Origin: Paraburkholderia heleia NBRC 101817
GTDB lineage: Bacteria > Pseudomonadota > Gammaproteobacteria > Burkholderiales > Burkholderiaceae
Direction: 5' to 3'
DNA: 64,000 nt
Assembly (NCBI RefSeq): GCF_000739775.1
Contig: NZ_BBJH01000029.1
Span: 62,001-126,000 of the forward strand
Of this stretch, positions 1 to 9,009 are shown piece after piece. Each line of letters begins with the position of its first letter. The stretch's first letter is position 1. The position numbers and the translations under genes were made by a program. The notes beneath the pieces are model-generated. The model saw nothing but the letters and a program-made list of their open reading frames with translations. It did no database searches and was not told the DNA's origin.

Positions 1-930
1 CGCGCGCTGGACAAGGCAAAAGTGGACAGCATCGAGGTCGCTCACGGCGACGGCCTGCAGGGCTCGAGCTTCAACTACGGCTTCGGCGCGCACAGCGACC
101 TCGAATGGATCGAAGCCGTGGCCGAAGTGGTCACGCATGCGCAGATCGCCACGCTGCTCCTGCCCGGCATCGGCACGATCCACGACCTGAAGGCCGCGTA
201 CAACGCCGGCGCACGCGTGGTGCGTATCGCCACGCATTGCACCGAAGCCGACATTTCGAGGCAGCACATCGAATACGCGCGCGAACTCGGCATGGACACG
301 GTGGGCTTCCTGATGATGAGCCACATGACGACGCCGGAGAATCTCGCCATCGAAGCGAAGAAGATGGAAAGCTACGGCGCGACCTGCATTTACGTGGTCG
401 ATTCGGGCGGCGCATTGACGATGAACGACGTGCGCGACCGCTTTCGCGCAGTGAAAGCCGTTTTGAAGCCCGAAACGCAAACGGGCATGCACGCGCATCA
501 CAACCTCTCGCTGGGCGTGGCGAATTCAATCGTCGCCGTGGAAGAAGGCGGCGACCGCATCGATGCGTCGCTCGCGGGCATGGGCGCGGGTGCAGGCAAC
601 GCGCCGCTGGAAGTGTTCATCGGCGCGGCGGAGCGCATGGGCTGGAACCACGGCACGGACCTCTACACGCTGATGGACGCCGCCGACGACATCGTGCGCC
701 CGCTGCAGGACCGGCCGGTTCGCGTGGACCGCGAAACGCTCGCGCTCGGCTATGCGGGCGTGTATTCGAGCTTCCTGCGCCACTCGGAGGTGGCCGCGAA
801 GAAGTACGGCCTGAAGACGGTGGACATTCTCGTCGAACTGGGCAAGCGCCGGATGGTGGGCGGCCAGGAAGACATGATCGTCGACGTGGCGCTCGATCTG
901 AAAAAGCGCCAGCAGGCATTGCAGTCCTGA
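1..930 (+). CDS. mhpE: 4-hydroxy-2-oxovalerate aldolase, 5' end outside the window
   Basis: This is the C-terminal 309 residues of a class II pyruvate aldolase that splits 4-hydroxy-2-oxopentanoate into pyruvate and acetaldehyde, the last step of meta-cleavage pathways. The frame is open from base 1. The residues before the first in-window GTG (position 22) already match the family (DSIEVAHGDGLQGSSFNYGF follows), so that GTG is internal and roughly 30-40 N-terminal residues, including the catalytic RDG region, lie upstream. The metal-binding HxH is visible in GMHAHHNLSLG, around in-window residue 165. In the cell the enzyme works with an acetaldehyde dehydrogenase (MhpF/BphJ), which is not in this window. 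The next genes, mhpT and mhpC, place it in 3-(3-hydroxyphenyl)propionate degradation. An ortholog from another meta pathway (BphI/DmpG type) cannot be told apart by sequence alone. Confidence 0.93.
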   Translation, partial: RALDKAKVDSIEVAHGDGLQGSSFNYGFGAHSDLEWIEAVAEVVTHAQIATLLLPGIGTIHDLKAAYNAGARVVRIATHCTEADISRQHIEYARELGMDTVGFLMMSHMTTPENLAIEAKKMESYGATCIYVVDSGGALTMNDVRDRFRAVKAVLKPETQTGMHAHHNLSLGVANSIVAVEEGGDRIDASLAGMGAGAGNAPLEVFIGAAERMGWNHGTDLYTLMDAADDIVRPLQDRPVRVDRETLALGYAGVYSSFLRHSEVAAKKYGLKTVDILVELGKRRMVGGQEDMIVDVALDLKKRQQALQS

Positions 931-1024
931 TCAAGCGCGCCGCGCATTGCCTTTGGGCGGTGCGCGGCGTCGCCACAAATAGCCGCCGGAAAGAGCGGCT
1001 CGCAAATACACATGGAGACTTTTT

Positions 1025-2272
1025 ATGACGTCGCGAAACAGTAGTGCTGGAGAAGGTGGATCGAGCAGCAAGGCAACCATCGCCCTGTGTCTGGCGATTG
1101 CGCTGCTCGAAGGATTGGACCTGCAATCGGCGGGCGTAGCGGGACCGCGCATGGCGAAGGAGTTTCATCTTGCCGTCGCGCAAATGGGCTGGGCGTTCAG
1201 CGCCGGTGCAATCGGCCTGCTGCCGGGCGCGGCACTGGGCGGGCGGTTTGCCGACCGCTTCGGCCGCAAGCGCGTGCTCATGTGGTCGGTGGCGCTGTTC
1301 GGGCTCTTTTCGCTTGCCACGACCATGGTGTGGAATTTCGAAAGCCTGCTCGTTGCGCGTCTGCTTACGGGACTCGGTCTTGGCGCGGCCATGCCGAACC
1401 TGATCGCGCTGTGCTCCGAGGCAGCGGGTGAGCAGCAGCGCAGCACGGCCGTGGGCGCGATGTACTGCGGCATGCCGTTCGGCGCGGCGATTGCGGCCGT
1501 CATCGGCATGCTCGGCACGGGGGATGCAGGCTGGCGTCACGTGTTCTACGTCGGCGGTCTCGGGCCGATCGTGATGGTGCCGCTGCTTGGCCTGTTCCTG
1601 CGCGAGTCGCAGCAGTTCGTCGCCGCGCAAGCGTCGAAGGTCGCGAAGGAAGGCGCGCCAGGCGTGACGCAAGCGCTCTGGCTGGAGGGTCGCGCGCGTA
1701 CCACGATTGCGCTGTGGATCAGCTACCTCGGCACCTTGATCGTGCTGTACTTCCTGATGAACTGGCTGCCCTCGATGGTGCTCGCACGCGGCCTCACGCG
1801 CGTGCAGTCGAACCTCGTGCTGATGCTGTTCAACATCGGCGGCGGCATCGGTGCCGTGGCGATCGCCACGATCATGGATCGCTTTGGCCGCCGCGGCACC
1901 GTGATCGGCATGTACGTGGGCATCGTGGCGGCGCTCACCCTGCTCGCAAGCGCGGGCGGCGCAAGCTCGACGGCCGTGGGCGGGCTGCTGTGCGGCTTCT
2001 TTATCGTGGGCGGGCAGTCGGTGCTTTACGCACTCGCCGGCCATGCGTACCCCACGGAAGTGCGCGGCACGGGGGTAGGCGCGGCAGTGGCCGTGGGGCG
2101 TCTGGGTTCGATTCTCGGGCCGCTCGTGGCAGGCCAGCTGTTCGCGCTCGGCCAGAGCCCGTCGATGCTGGTGGGCTCGAGCATTCCGCTCGTCGTGATC
2201 GCGGCGCTTGCCGCGCTCAGCGTGGTGGGGGCGTTCAGGCAACGCAGCGCGTTGGGCGCACAGGGCGCATGA
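1025..2272 (+). CDS. mhpT: MhpT-like aromatic acid:H+ symporter (MFS, AAHS family)
   Basis: This is a 415-residue major facilitator transporter with about 12 hydrophobic segments, expected in the inner membrane. The opening segment (ALLEGLDLQSAGVAGPRMA) and the loop GGRFADRFGRKRVLMWSVAL follow E. coli MhpT, the 3-(3-hydroxyphenyl)propionate importer, almost motif for motif. The acidic residue of the DLQ motif in TM1 and the G-R-x-ADRFGRK loop are signatures of the aromatic acid:H+ symporter family. The ATG at 1025 is preceded by GGAG with a 7-base spacing. It lies 94 bp after the aldolase and 64 bp before the hydrolase on the same strand, so it is probably in the mhp operon. A related aromatic acid is possible as substrate. 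Confidence 0.9.
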   Translation: MTSRNSSAGEGGSSSKATIALCLAIALLEGLDLQSAGVAGPRMAKEFHLAVAQMGWAFSAGAIGLLPGAALGGRFADRFGRKRVLMWSVALFGLFSLATTMVWNFESLLVARLLTGLGLGAAMPNLIALCSEAAGEQQRSTAVGAMYCGMPFGAAIAAVIGMLGTGDAGWRHVFYVGGLGPIVMVPLLGLFLRESQQFVAAQASKVAKEGAPGVTQALWLEGRARTTIALWISYLGTLIVLYFLMNWLPSMVLARGLTRVQSNLVLMLFNIGGGIGAVAIATIMDRFGRRGTVIGMYVGIVAALTLLASAGGASSTAVGGLLCGFFIVGGQSVLYALAGHAYPTEVRGTGVGAAVAVGRLGSILGPLVAGQLFALGQSPSMLVGSSIPLVVIAALAALSVVGAFRQRSALGAQGA

Positions 2273-2336
2273 ATGTGAAGGGGAGAGGGCATGCGCTTTC
2301 TCCGCATGGGTTATTACGTTTTAGAGGATGGTCATC

Positions 2337-3206
2337 ATGACGGGTACGGCACAAGCAATCACCGAAGCCTCGACGAGCAGGTTCGCACGCGTGAAGGACG
2401 GCGAGGTCGAGTTCCAGATTCATTACAACGACGTGGGAGCCGGCGCCGAAACCGTCGTGATGCTGCACGGCTCGGGTCCGGGCGCAAGCGGCTGGGCCAA
2501 CTTCAACCGCAATGTCGAACCGCTCGTCGCGGCGGGCTACCGCGTGATCCTGATGGACTGCCCGGGCTGGAGCAAGAGCGACCCGGTCGTTTGCACGAGT
2601 TCGCGCTCGGACCTGAACGGCCGCGTGCTCAAGGGCCTGCTCGACGTGCTCGATATCGAGCGCGTGCATATTCTCGGCAATTCGATGGGCGGTCATAGCG
2701 CCGTTGCTTTCGCACTGGCGAATCCGCAGCGCGTGGGCAAGCTCGTGCTGATGGGCGGCGGCACCGGCGGCCCGAGCAGCTTCGTGCCGATGCCTACAGA
2801 AGGCATCAAGCTGCTGCAAGGTCTCTATCGCGATCCGACCATCGAGAACCTCAAGCGCATGATGAACGTGTTCGTGTACGACGCGAGCGCGCTCACCGAC
2901 GCGCTGATGCAAACGCGGCTCGACAACATGCTCGCGCGCCGCGACCACCTGGAAAACTTCGTGAAGAGCCTCGCTGCCTTCCCGAAGCAGTTCAGCGACT
3001 ATGGTCCGCGACTTGGCGAAATCGCCGCGCCCACGCTTGTGATCTGGGGCCGCGACGACCGCTTCGTGCCGATGGATATCGGCCTGCGTCTGCTCGCGGG
3101 TATGCAGAACGCGCAACTGCATGTGTTCAACCGATGCGGCCACTGGGCGCAATGGGAGCATGCGGAAACCTTTAACCGCATGGTGATCGACTTCCTGAAG
3201 CACTAA
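2337..3206 (+). CDS. mhpC: 2-hydroxy-6-oxonona-2,4-diene-1,9-dioate hydrolase (C-C bond hydrolase)
   Basis: This is a 289-residue alpha/beta hydrolase that cleaves the carbon-carbon bond of the meta ring-fission product in phenylpropionate degradation. Large stretches match E. coli MhpC (288 aa). The oxyanion region is HGSGPGASGWANF. The nucleophile serine is in GNSMGGHS (about residue 117), the acid in WGRDDRFVPMD and the histidine in CGHWAQWEH. An in-frame ATG exists at 2328, but the Shine-Dalgarno AGAGG (2323-2327) abuts it. The ATG at 2337 has that element at a normal 9-base distance, so I place the start there. It is the last gene before a rho-independent terminator. Confidence 0.93.
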   Translation: MTGTAQAITEASTSRFARVKDGEVEFQIHYNDVGAGAETVVMLHGSGPGASGWANFNRNVEPLVAAGYRVILMDCPGWSKSDPVVCTSSRSDLNGRVLKGLLDVLDIERVHILGNSMGGHSAVAFALANPQRVGKLVLMGGGTGGPSSFVPMPTEGIKLLQGLYRDPTIENLKRMMNVFVYDASALTDALMQTRLDNMLARRDHLENFVKSLAAFPKQFSDYGPRLGEIAAPTLVIWGRDDRFVPMDIGLRLLAGMQNAQLHVFNRCGHWAQWEHAETFNRMVIDFLKH

Positions 3207-3230
3207 GACACGAAAATCCCTGCGGTAACG

Positions 3231-3263
3231 AAGCGGCGCTCCTCGCGGGGTGCCGCTTTTTTA
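3231..3263 (+). terminator. Rho-independent terminator after mhpC
   Basis: The arms AAGGCGC-like AAGCGGC (3231-3237) and GCCGCTT (3252-3258) form a stem that runs straight into a T-rich tail (TTTTTTATT). It sits 25 bases after the mhpC stop codon and closes the mhp operon. Confidence 0.8.
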
Positions 3264-3360
3264 TTCGGGCGAGCGCATGGCGTTGGCTTTGGTGTGACGA
3301 AACCATGAGCCGATGCGCCATCGACCGGGCCACCTAAAGATAAACCCTTATTAGCGTAAA

Positions 3361-3374
3361 GCGAATCGATTCGC
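3361..3374. promoter_or_regulatory. Perfect 14-bp palindrome, candidate operator
   Basis: GCGAATCGATTCGC is a perfect palindrome ending two bases before a consensus-like -35 box. Its position suggests a regulator binding site for the downstream transporter gene. No protein can be assigned from sequence; the LysR gene at 4920-5837 is one candidate, but the site lacks the usual LysR T-N11-A form. Confidence 0.5.
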
Positions 3375-3376
3375 CA

Positions 3377-3406
3377 TTGACAAATAAAACCTGCCCCGCC
3401 TATGAT
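3377..3406 (+). promoter_or_regulatory. Sigma70-type promoter for the ACS-family transporter
   Basis: TTGACA (3377-3382, perfect -35) is followed after 18 bases by TATGAT (3401-3406, 5 of 6 matches to the -10 consensus). The expected transcript start is near 3413, which leaves a leader of about 130 bases before the start codon at 3541. This is the best sigma70 match I noticed in the window. The rest of the 3207-3540 gap holds only the mhpC terminator and the palindrome at 3361. Confidence 0.7.
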
Positions 3407-3540
3407 CGGCGTCACTGCCTGGACCGGCGCGCGAACCGCACGCGGCCCAGGCGAGCCGCGCAAGGCGCGCAAGACGCCGCGCATCGACGGTCTGCCTGGG
3501 CCTGCCCGGGTGTACCGGAGTCATGTTTGGAGACAGGCAG

Positions 3541-4896
3541 ATGCCCCAATCGATCGCCCCGGACCGCCGGTCCGAAGCCGCGCGCGCGTACGCTGCGTCC
3601 GCGCAGAATCCCTCGCAGCAAGACGACGCGCTCTATCGGAAAGTTTCCGCGCGCGTCATTCCATTCCTGTTCGTTTGCTACGTCGTCTCGTTCCTCGACC
3701 GCATCAACATCGGCTTCGCGCAGTTGCAGATGAAGCACGACCTGGGCTTCAGCGACGCGATGTACGGCCTCGGCGCCGCCGTGTTTTACGTCGGCTACGT
3801 GCTGTGCGAAGTGCCGAGCAACATGCTGCTTGCGCGCTTCGGCGCGCGCCGCACGTTCATGCGCATCATGCTGCTGTGGGGTATTGCCTCGACCTGCATG
3901 ATGTTCGTGTCGAGCCCCACGCAGTTCTACGCGCTGCGCTTCCTGCTGGGCGTATTCGAGGCGGGTTTCTTTCCGGGTATCGTGCTCTATCTCACATACT
4001 GGTATCCGGCGCGGCGCCGTGCAGCCGTGTTCTCGATCTTCTTCGCGGGCGTGGCGGTAGCGGGCGTGCTCGGCGGCCTCATCTCGGGCTGGATCATGCG
4101 CGACATGGCCGGCGTGGCGGGACTCGCCGGCTGGCGCTGGATGTTCCTGATCGAAGGGCTGCCGGCCATGCTGCTCGGCCTCATGGCCGCGTTCTGGCTC
4201 GTGGACGGGCCCGAGAAGGCGCGCTGGCTGACCGATGCGGAAAAGGCCCACCTCCTCGCGCAACGCGGCGGCGAAGGCGATCACCCGCATTCCACGCGTT
4301 CGTTTGGGGCGGCGCTGCGCAACCCGCGCGTCTATCTGTTCGCGTTCATCTACTTCTCGCTGACCTGTGCCTCGCTCACGCTGAACTTCTGGATGCCGCT
4401 CATGATCCGCGACTTCGGCGTGCATGACGTGCTGGCGATCAGCCTCTACACCGTCATTCCGAATGCGGTGGGCGCGGTGGGCCTCATGTGGATCGCGCGC
4501 CGCTCGGACCGGCGTGGCGAACGGCGCTGGCATTTCGCGGCGTGCACGATAGGCGGCGGCATTGCATTGGCGCTGCTCACGCTGCATCTCGCGAGCTTCG
4601 CCGCGATGATGGCGATTCTTTCGATCGCAGCGGTGCTGATCTTCGCCGCGTTGCCGATCTTCTGGGCGGTCCCTTCAGCGTATCTCTCGGGCAAGGCCGC
4701 GGCTGCGGGCATCGCGCTCATCAGCAGTATCGGCATTACGAGCGGCATCGTGAGCCCGTGGGCCATCGGGCTCATCAAGACGCATACGGGCAGCATGGAT
4801 AACGCGCTGTACCTGCTCGCGGCGTTGCTGGTGGCGAGCGGTGCGGCGTTGGTGGCGGGCGTGCCGGCCGTGAAGGCCGCAAAGGCCGGCCGCTGA
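3541..4896 (+). CDS. MFS transporter, anion:cation symporter (ACS) family
   Basis: This is a 451-residue inner-membrane transporter with about 12 hydrophobic helices. The signature FLDRINIGFAQLQM in TM1 and the following YGLGAAVFYVGYVLCEVPSN are typical of the ACS family, whose members import organic anions such as phthalate, tartrate, hexuronates and 4-hydroxyphenylacetate. The family does not fix the substrate. An in-frame ATG at 3523 has a GGAG only 2 bases away, whereas the ATG at 3541 has GGAGA at 7 bases, so 3541 is preferred. It has its own promoter and converges with the LysR gene. The YdiJ-like dehydrogenase beyond that regulator hints at a 2-hydroxy acid substrate, but this is only a guess from position. 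Confidence 0.85.
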   Translation: MPQSIAPDRRSEAARAYAASAQNPSQQDDALYRKVSARVIPFLFVCYVVSFLDRINIGFAQLQMKHDLGFSDAMYGLGAAVFYVGYVLCEVPSNMLLARFGARRTFMRIMLLWGIASTCMMFVSSPTQFYALRFLLGVFEAGFFPGIVLYLTYWYPARRRAAVFSIFFAGVAVAGVLGGLISGWIMRDMAGVAGLAGWRWMFLIEGLPAMLLGLMAAFWLVDGPEKARWLTDAEKAHLLAQRGGEGDHPHSTRSFGAALRNPRVYLFAFIYFSLTCASLTLNFWMPLMIRDFGVHDVLAISLYTVIPNAVGAVGLMWIARRSDRRGERRWHFAACTIGGGIALALLTLHLASFAAMMAILSIAAVLIFAALPIFWAVPSAYLSGKAAAAGIALISSIGITSGIVSPWAIGLIKTHTGSMDNALYLLAALLVASGAALVAGVPAVKAAKAGR

Positions 4897-4919
4897 GCGC
4901 ACCTCGCGCACGCTTGACG

Positions 4920-5837
4920 TCACGGCCGCCCCGTCAGTTCCTCCAGCAGCCAGTCACGAAACGCAACCAGCACGGGATGGCGCTGAACCCGCTGCGGGTA
5001 GACGAGGTAATAAGAACGCGAGCTCGGCACCGCTTCGAACGGGCTGAGAAGCCGGTTTTCCTTCAATTCGTCTTCTACCAGCATGCGCGGTACGAGGCCT
5101 ACGCCGATACCGGCCACGACGGCCTGGATCAAATGTGACGTCAGTTCGAAACTCGGGCCCGGCCGCAACGCGTCGTGAGGCAACCCGAAGTGCGCGCACC
5201 ATTCGCGCCATGCGTCGGGAAAGCTGCGCACGCGCAGCAGCGTGAGCCCTTCGAGGGCTTCGATGGTCGGCGCGGCGGCCCTGCGCCTCGCTTTTCGCGC
5301 GAGGGGCAACGCGGCAGGGTTGCCGACCAGCACCAGCTCTTCCGCGTAGAGCCGGTGTGCCGTCACCCCCGGCCAGCGGCCGTCGCCGACCACGATGGCC
5401 GCGTCGAGGTCCTGGGTCGCAAAATCGGCGGCCTCGATGCGCGAGTCGAGATCGATCTGCAGATCCGGGTGCGCCTGATAGAAGCGGTGCAGGCGCGGCA
5501 GCAGCCACTTGGCGCCGAACGTCGGCAGGGTCGCGACGCGCAACTGCGTCTTCGGCGCGTTGGACGTGAGGGCCTGCAGCGTCGCGCTGCGGATCAGCGT
5601 GAGCGCATGCGAGATCTGGGCCATGTAGGCACGGCCGATATCCGTCGGGACGATGCGCTTGCCTTCGCGCGTGAAGAGCGCAAGCTCGAGCATCGCTTCG
5701 AGCGCCTGCACCTGGCGGCTCACGGCGCTCTGCGTGAGCGACAGCTCCTCGGCGGCACGCGTGAAGCTCTCATGCCGCGCGGACGCTTCGAACGCGAGCA
5801 GCAGCGACATGGAAGGCGTGAGCTTGCGGAAATTCAT
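4920..5837 (-). CDS. LysR-family transcriptional regulator (GcvA-like)
   Basis: This is a 305-residue regulator. The winged helix-turn-helix occupies about residues 5-65 (ASARHESFTRAAEELSLTQS then AVSRQVQALE), followed by a linker helix and a two-lobed effector domain from about residue 92. The pattern LTPSMSLLLAFEASARH is typical of the GcvA/AmpR branch. The gene is transcribed away from the YdiJ-like dehydrogenase, with 115 bp between the two starts. That is the usual LysR arrangement, so this dehydrogenase is the most likely target. The gene converges with the ACS transporter (23 bp between stops). The inducer is unknown. Confidence 0.9.
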   Translation of the reverse strand: MNFRKLTPSMSLLLAFEASARHESFTRAAEELSLTQSAVSRQVQALEAMLELALFTREGKRIVPTDIGRAYMAQISHALTLIRSATLQALTSNAPKTQLRVATLPTFGAKWLLPRLHRFYQAHPDLQIDLDSRIEAADFATQDLDAAIVVGDGRWPGVTAHRLYAEELVLVGNPAALPLARKARRRAAAPTIEALEGLTLLRVRSFPDAWREWCAHFGLPHDALRPGPSFELTSHLIQAVVAGIGVGLVPRMLVEDELKENRLLSPFEAVPSSRSYYLVYPQRVQRHPVLVAFRDWLLEELTGRP

Positions 5838-5952
5838 TCATAAACCTCATGATCGACCCAACGAATATACGTTTGCCCGGTGCCGGACGGAAAAGCGACA
5901 ATCGTTTTCCAGAAAGGGAATAGTGCGCCCCTGGCGAGACTCCGAGAACGTT

Positions 5953-8900
5953 ATGACCATTGCCCCGCTTACCATCGGCGAATTCAGCAACCCGCTGATC
6001 CGTCAATTTTTGCATGAATTGGCGGCGTCGGGTTTCGAAGGTGAGGTGGATGCGAGTCACGCGACGCGCACGGTGCTGGCCACGGACAATTCGATCTACC
6101 AGCGCTATGCGCAAGCGGCGGTGTTTCCGCGTCATGCGCAGGACGTCACACGCCTCGCGAGCCTGCTCGGGCGCGAGGCGTTTCGCGGCGTGGCGGTCGC
6201 GGCGCGCGGCGGCGGTACGGGCACGAACGGGCAGTCGCTGACCGAAGGCATCGTGGTCGATATGTCGCGCCACATGAACCGGATTCTCGAAATCGATCCC
6301 GTTGCGCGCACGGCCAGAGTGGAGGCCGGCGTCGTCAAGGACCAGCTCAATGCCGAACTGAAGCGGCACGGACTCTTCTTCGCGCCGGAACTGTCGACTT
6401 CGAATCGCGCGACCATCGGCGGCATGATCAGCACGGATGCGAGCGGGCAGGGCAGTTGCACCTATGGGAAAACGCGCGATCACGTGCTCGCGCTGGAAAC
6501 GGTCCTGGTCGGCGGTGAGCGCCTGTCGGGCGCGCCGGTCGAAGATGACGCGCTCGTGGCGCTGTGCGCGCGCGAAGACAAGGTCGGCGCAGTGTTCCGC
6601 ACCGCGCGCGACATCAGCGAGCGCGAAGCCGGCCTGATACGCGAGCGCTTTCCCGCACTGAACCGCTGTTTGACGGGTTACGACCTCGCGCATCTGCGTG
6701 ACGGCGAGGGGCGCTTCGACATCAACAGCGTGCTGTGCGGCTCGGAAGGCACGCTCGGCTTTATTGTCGAGGCGACGTTGAACGTGCTGCCGGTTCCGCA
6801 GCACGCCGCGCTCGTCAATATCCGCTACGAGAGCTTCATGGATGCCCTGCGCGACGCGCGCGCATTGATGGCCCATCGTCCGCTCTCGATTGAAACCGTG
6901 GACTCCACGGTGCTGCGGCTGGCGCGCGAGGACAGCGTCTGGCAAAGCGTGGCGGAATATTTCCCCGACGACGAAGGCGTCGAAGGCGGTGCGAGCGGTA
7001 TCAACATGGTCGAATTCAGCGGCGACGATGCGCACGAATTGCGCGCGCGCGTGGCGGCGTTCGCCGCGCATCTTGGCGCCGACGCGAGCGTCAGGCGCCT
7101 GGGACACACGATCGCCGAGGGCGAGGCGGCGGTCCATCGCGTCTATGCCATGCGCAAGCGCGCGGTGGGTCTGCTGGGCAATGCACGCGGCGCGAGCCGC
7201 CCACAGCCCTTCGTAGAAGACACGGCCGTGCCGCCCGAAAACCTCGCCGACTATATTGCGGAGTTCCGGGCGCTGCTCGATGGTTTCGGTTTGCGCTACG
7301 GGATGTTCGGCCATGTCGATGCCGGCGTGCTGCACGTGCGCCCCGCGCTCGACATGCGCAATCCCGACGAGGCCGCACTCGTGCGCCCCATTTCGGATGC
7401 GGTGACCGCCTTGACGATGAAGTATGGCGGCCTGCTGTGGGGAGAGCATGGCAAGGGCGTGCGCTCGGAGTACGTGCCCGGGTATTTCGGGCCTTTGTAT
7501 CCGGCGCTGCAGCGGCTCAAGGCGGCATTCGATGCGTACAACCAGCTCAATCCCGGCAAGATCGCCACGCCGGCGGGGGCGAGTGCGGCGCTGTTGAAGA
7601 TCGACGCGACGACGCTGCGCGGCGAACTGGACCGGCGCATAGACGAGCGCGTCTGGCAGGCCAATGCCGACGCCGTTCACTGCAACGGCAACGGCGCCTG
7701 CTACAACTTCGACCCGAACGACGCCATGTGTCCGTCGTGGAAAGCCACGCGCGAGCGCGTACATTCGCCGAAGGGCCGCGCTTCGCTAATGCGCGAATGG
7801 TTGCGCCTGCAACAGGAGGCCGGCGCGGATCTCACGACTGTGCCCGCCGCGGCGGCGTTGCCGGTGCGCATGTTCAACAGCATGCGCAAACGCCAGGGCG
7901 AACAAGACTTCTCGCATGAAGTGTATGACGCCATGGCGGGTTGCCTCTCGTGCAAGTCATGTGTGGGGCAGTGCCCCGTGAAAGTGAGCGTGCCCGAGTT
8001 TCGCGCACGCTTTCTGGAGTGGTATCACACGCGCTATTTGCGGCCGCTGCGCGACTATTTGATCGGCGCGCTCGAATTCACGGTACCGCGCGTCGCGGCG
8101 GTGCCTGGCGCGAGAAGCGTGTACAACGCGGTGATGGGCGCGGGTCCGGTCAAGTCGTTGCTTGCGCGCTGTCTGGGACTTGTCGATAGCCCATTGTTGA
8201 GCCGTGTGTCATGGCGTGACGTGATGCGCCGCTCGGGAGCGCAGGTCGCCACGCCCGAACGCCTTTCGACGCTCAGCGTTGCCGAGCGCCAGCAAAGCGT
8301 GATCGTGGTGCAGGACGCGTTCACGCGCTACTTTGAAACGCCGGTGGCTGCCGCGTTTCTGGAACTCGCCGCGCAGCTTGGGTTCAAGGTATTCGTCGCG
8401 CCTTATCTGCCGAACGGCAAGCCGCTGCACGTGCAGGGGTTTCTGCCGCAGTTTCGCCGGGCCGCGCGGCGCAATGTGGCGCAACTGGCTGCGCTTGCCA
8501 GGTCGGGTGTGCCGCTCGTCGGCATCGATCCGGCCATGACGCTCGTGTACCGCCAGGAGTACCGCAAGGTGGAAGGCGTCGAAACCGTTCCCGACGTTCA
8601 GTTGCCGCAGGAATGGCTGATCGGCGTACTGCGCGCGCGCGCATCGTTGCCGCGCGCGTCCGGCTCGTTCCGGCTGCTGTCGCATTGCACCGAGCGCACC
8701 AACGCGAACGCCGCCACGCTCTTGTGGAAAGACGTCTTCGCGGCAGCGGGTCTCACGCTCGCGACGCCGGCCAGCGGCTGCTGCGGCATGTCGGGCACCT
8801 ACGGCCACGAGGCGCGCAATCGCGCGACCTCGGAGACGATCTTCGGGCAATCGTGGGCGCGACATGTCGATGCGGCATCGACGTCGACGCAGGGGGCGGA

Positions 8901-9003
8901 CGAACTGCTCGCCACAGGCTATTCATGCCGCTGCCAGGTGAAGCGCTTGCGCGGGCGCCACTTGCGCCACCCCGTTCAAGCGCTGCTGGACGCCCTGCGC
9001 TGA
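5953..9003 (+). CDS. ydiJ: YdiJ-like FAD/Fe-S oxidoreductase (D-2-hydroxyglutarate / D-2-hydroxyacid dehydrogenase)
   Basis: This is a 1016-residue protein, close to the length of E. coli YdiJ (1018 aa), a D-2-hydroxyglutarate dehydrogenase. The FAD_binding_4 domain lies at about residues 60-290, with RGGGTGTNGQSLTEGIVVDM as flavin-contact region. The FAD-linked oxidase C-terminal domain runs to about 540. A ferredoxin-type cluster CxxCxxCxxxCP (CLSCKSCVGQCP) starts near residue 664. A CCG-type domain at the C-terminus contains HCTERTN and SGCCGMSGTYGHE near residue 940. The reading frame is open upstream, opposite the LysR gene, but homology begins at the ATG at 5953 (MTIAPLTIGEF), which I take as the start. 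It probably passes electrons to the quinone pool. The true substrate may be another D-2-hydroxyacid. Confidence 0.88.
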   Translation: MTIAPLTIGEFSNPLIRQFLHELAASGFEGEVDASHATRTVLATDNSIYQRYAQAAVFPRHAQDVTRLASLLGREAFRGVAVAARGGGTGTNGQSLTEGIVVDMSRHMNRILEIDPVARTARVEAGVVKDQLNAELKRHGLFFAPELSTSNRATIGGMISTDASGQGSCTYGKTRDHVLALETVLVGGERLSGAPVEDDALVALCAREDKVGAVFRTARDISEREAGLIRERFPALNRCLTGYDLAHLRDGEGRFDINSVLCGSEGTLGFIVEATLNVLPVPQHAALVNIRYESFMDALRDARALMAHRPLSIETVDSTVLRLAREDSVWQSVAEYFPDDEGVEGGASGINMVEFSGDDAHELRARVAAFAAHLGADASVRRLGHTIAEGEAAVHRVYAMRKRAVGLLGNARGASRPQPFVEDTAVPPENLADYIAEFRALLDGFGLRYGMFGHVDAGVLHVRPALDMRNPDEAALVRPISDAVTALTMKYGGLLWGEHGKGVRSEYVPGYFGPLYPALQRLKAAFDAYNQLNPGKIATPAGASAALLKIDATTLRGELDRRIDERVWQANADAVHCNGNGACYNFDPNDAMCPSWKATRERVHSPKGRASLMREWLRLQQEAGADLTTVPAAAALPVRMFNSMRKRQGEQDFSHEVYDAMAGCLSCKSCVGQCPVKVSVPEFRARFLEWYHTRYLRPLRDYLIGALEFTVPRVAAVPGARSVYNAVMGAGPVKSLLARCLGLVDSPLLSRVSWRDVMRRSGAQVATPERLSTLSVAERQQSVIVVQDAFTRYFETPVAAAFLELAAQLGFKVFVAPYLPNGKPLHVQGFLPQFRRAARRNVAQLAALARSGVPLVGIDPAMTLVYRQEYRKVEGVETVPDVQLPQEWLIGVLRARASLPRASGSFRLLSHCTERTNANAATLLWKDVFAAAGLTLATPASGCCGMSGTYGHEARNRATSETIFGQSWARHVDAASTSTQGADELLATGYSCRCQVKRLRGRHLRHPVQALLDALR

Positions 9004-9009
9004 CCGGGA

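Noticed and set aside
617..2242. Long open frame on the minus strand opposite mhpT and mhpE
   Set aside because: It is antisense to two well-identified genes, His/Arg/Ala-rich and without domain motifs; such frames arise from GC-rich codon use.
5653..5952. N-terminal extension of the YdiJ-like protein back to 5653
   Set aside because: It would overlap the LysR gene on the other strand and shows no homology-like sequence before MTIAPLTIGEF.
5770..7764. 664-codon minus-strand frame opposite the YdiJ-like gene
   Set aside because: The sense strand carries clear FAD and Fe-S motifs; the antisense frame has none.
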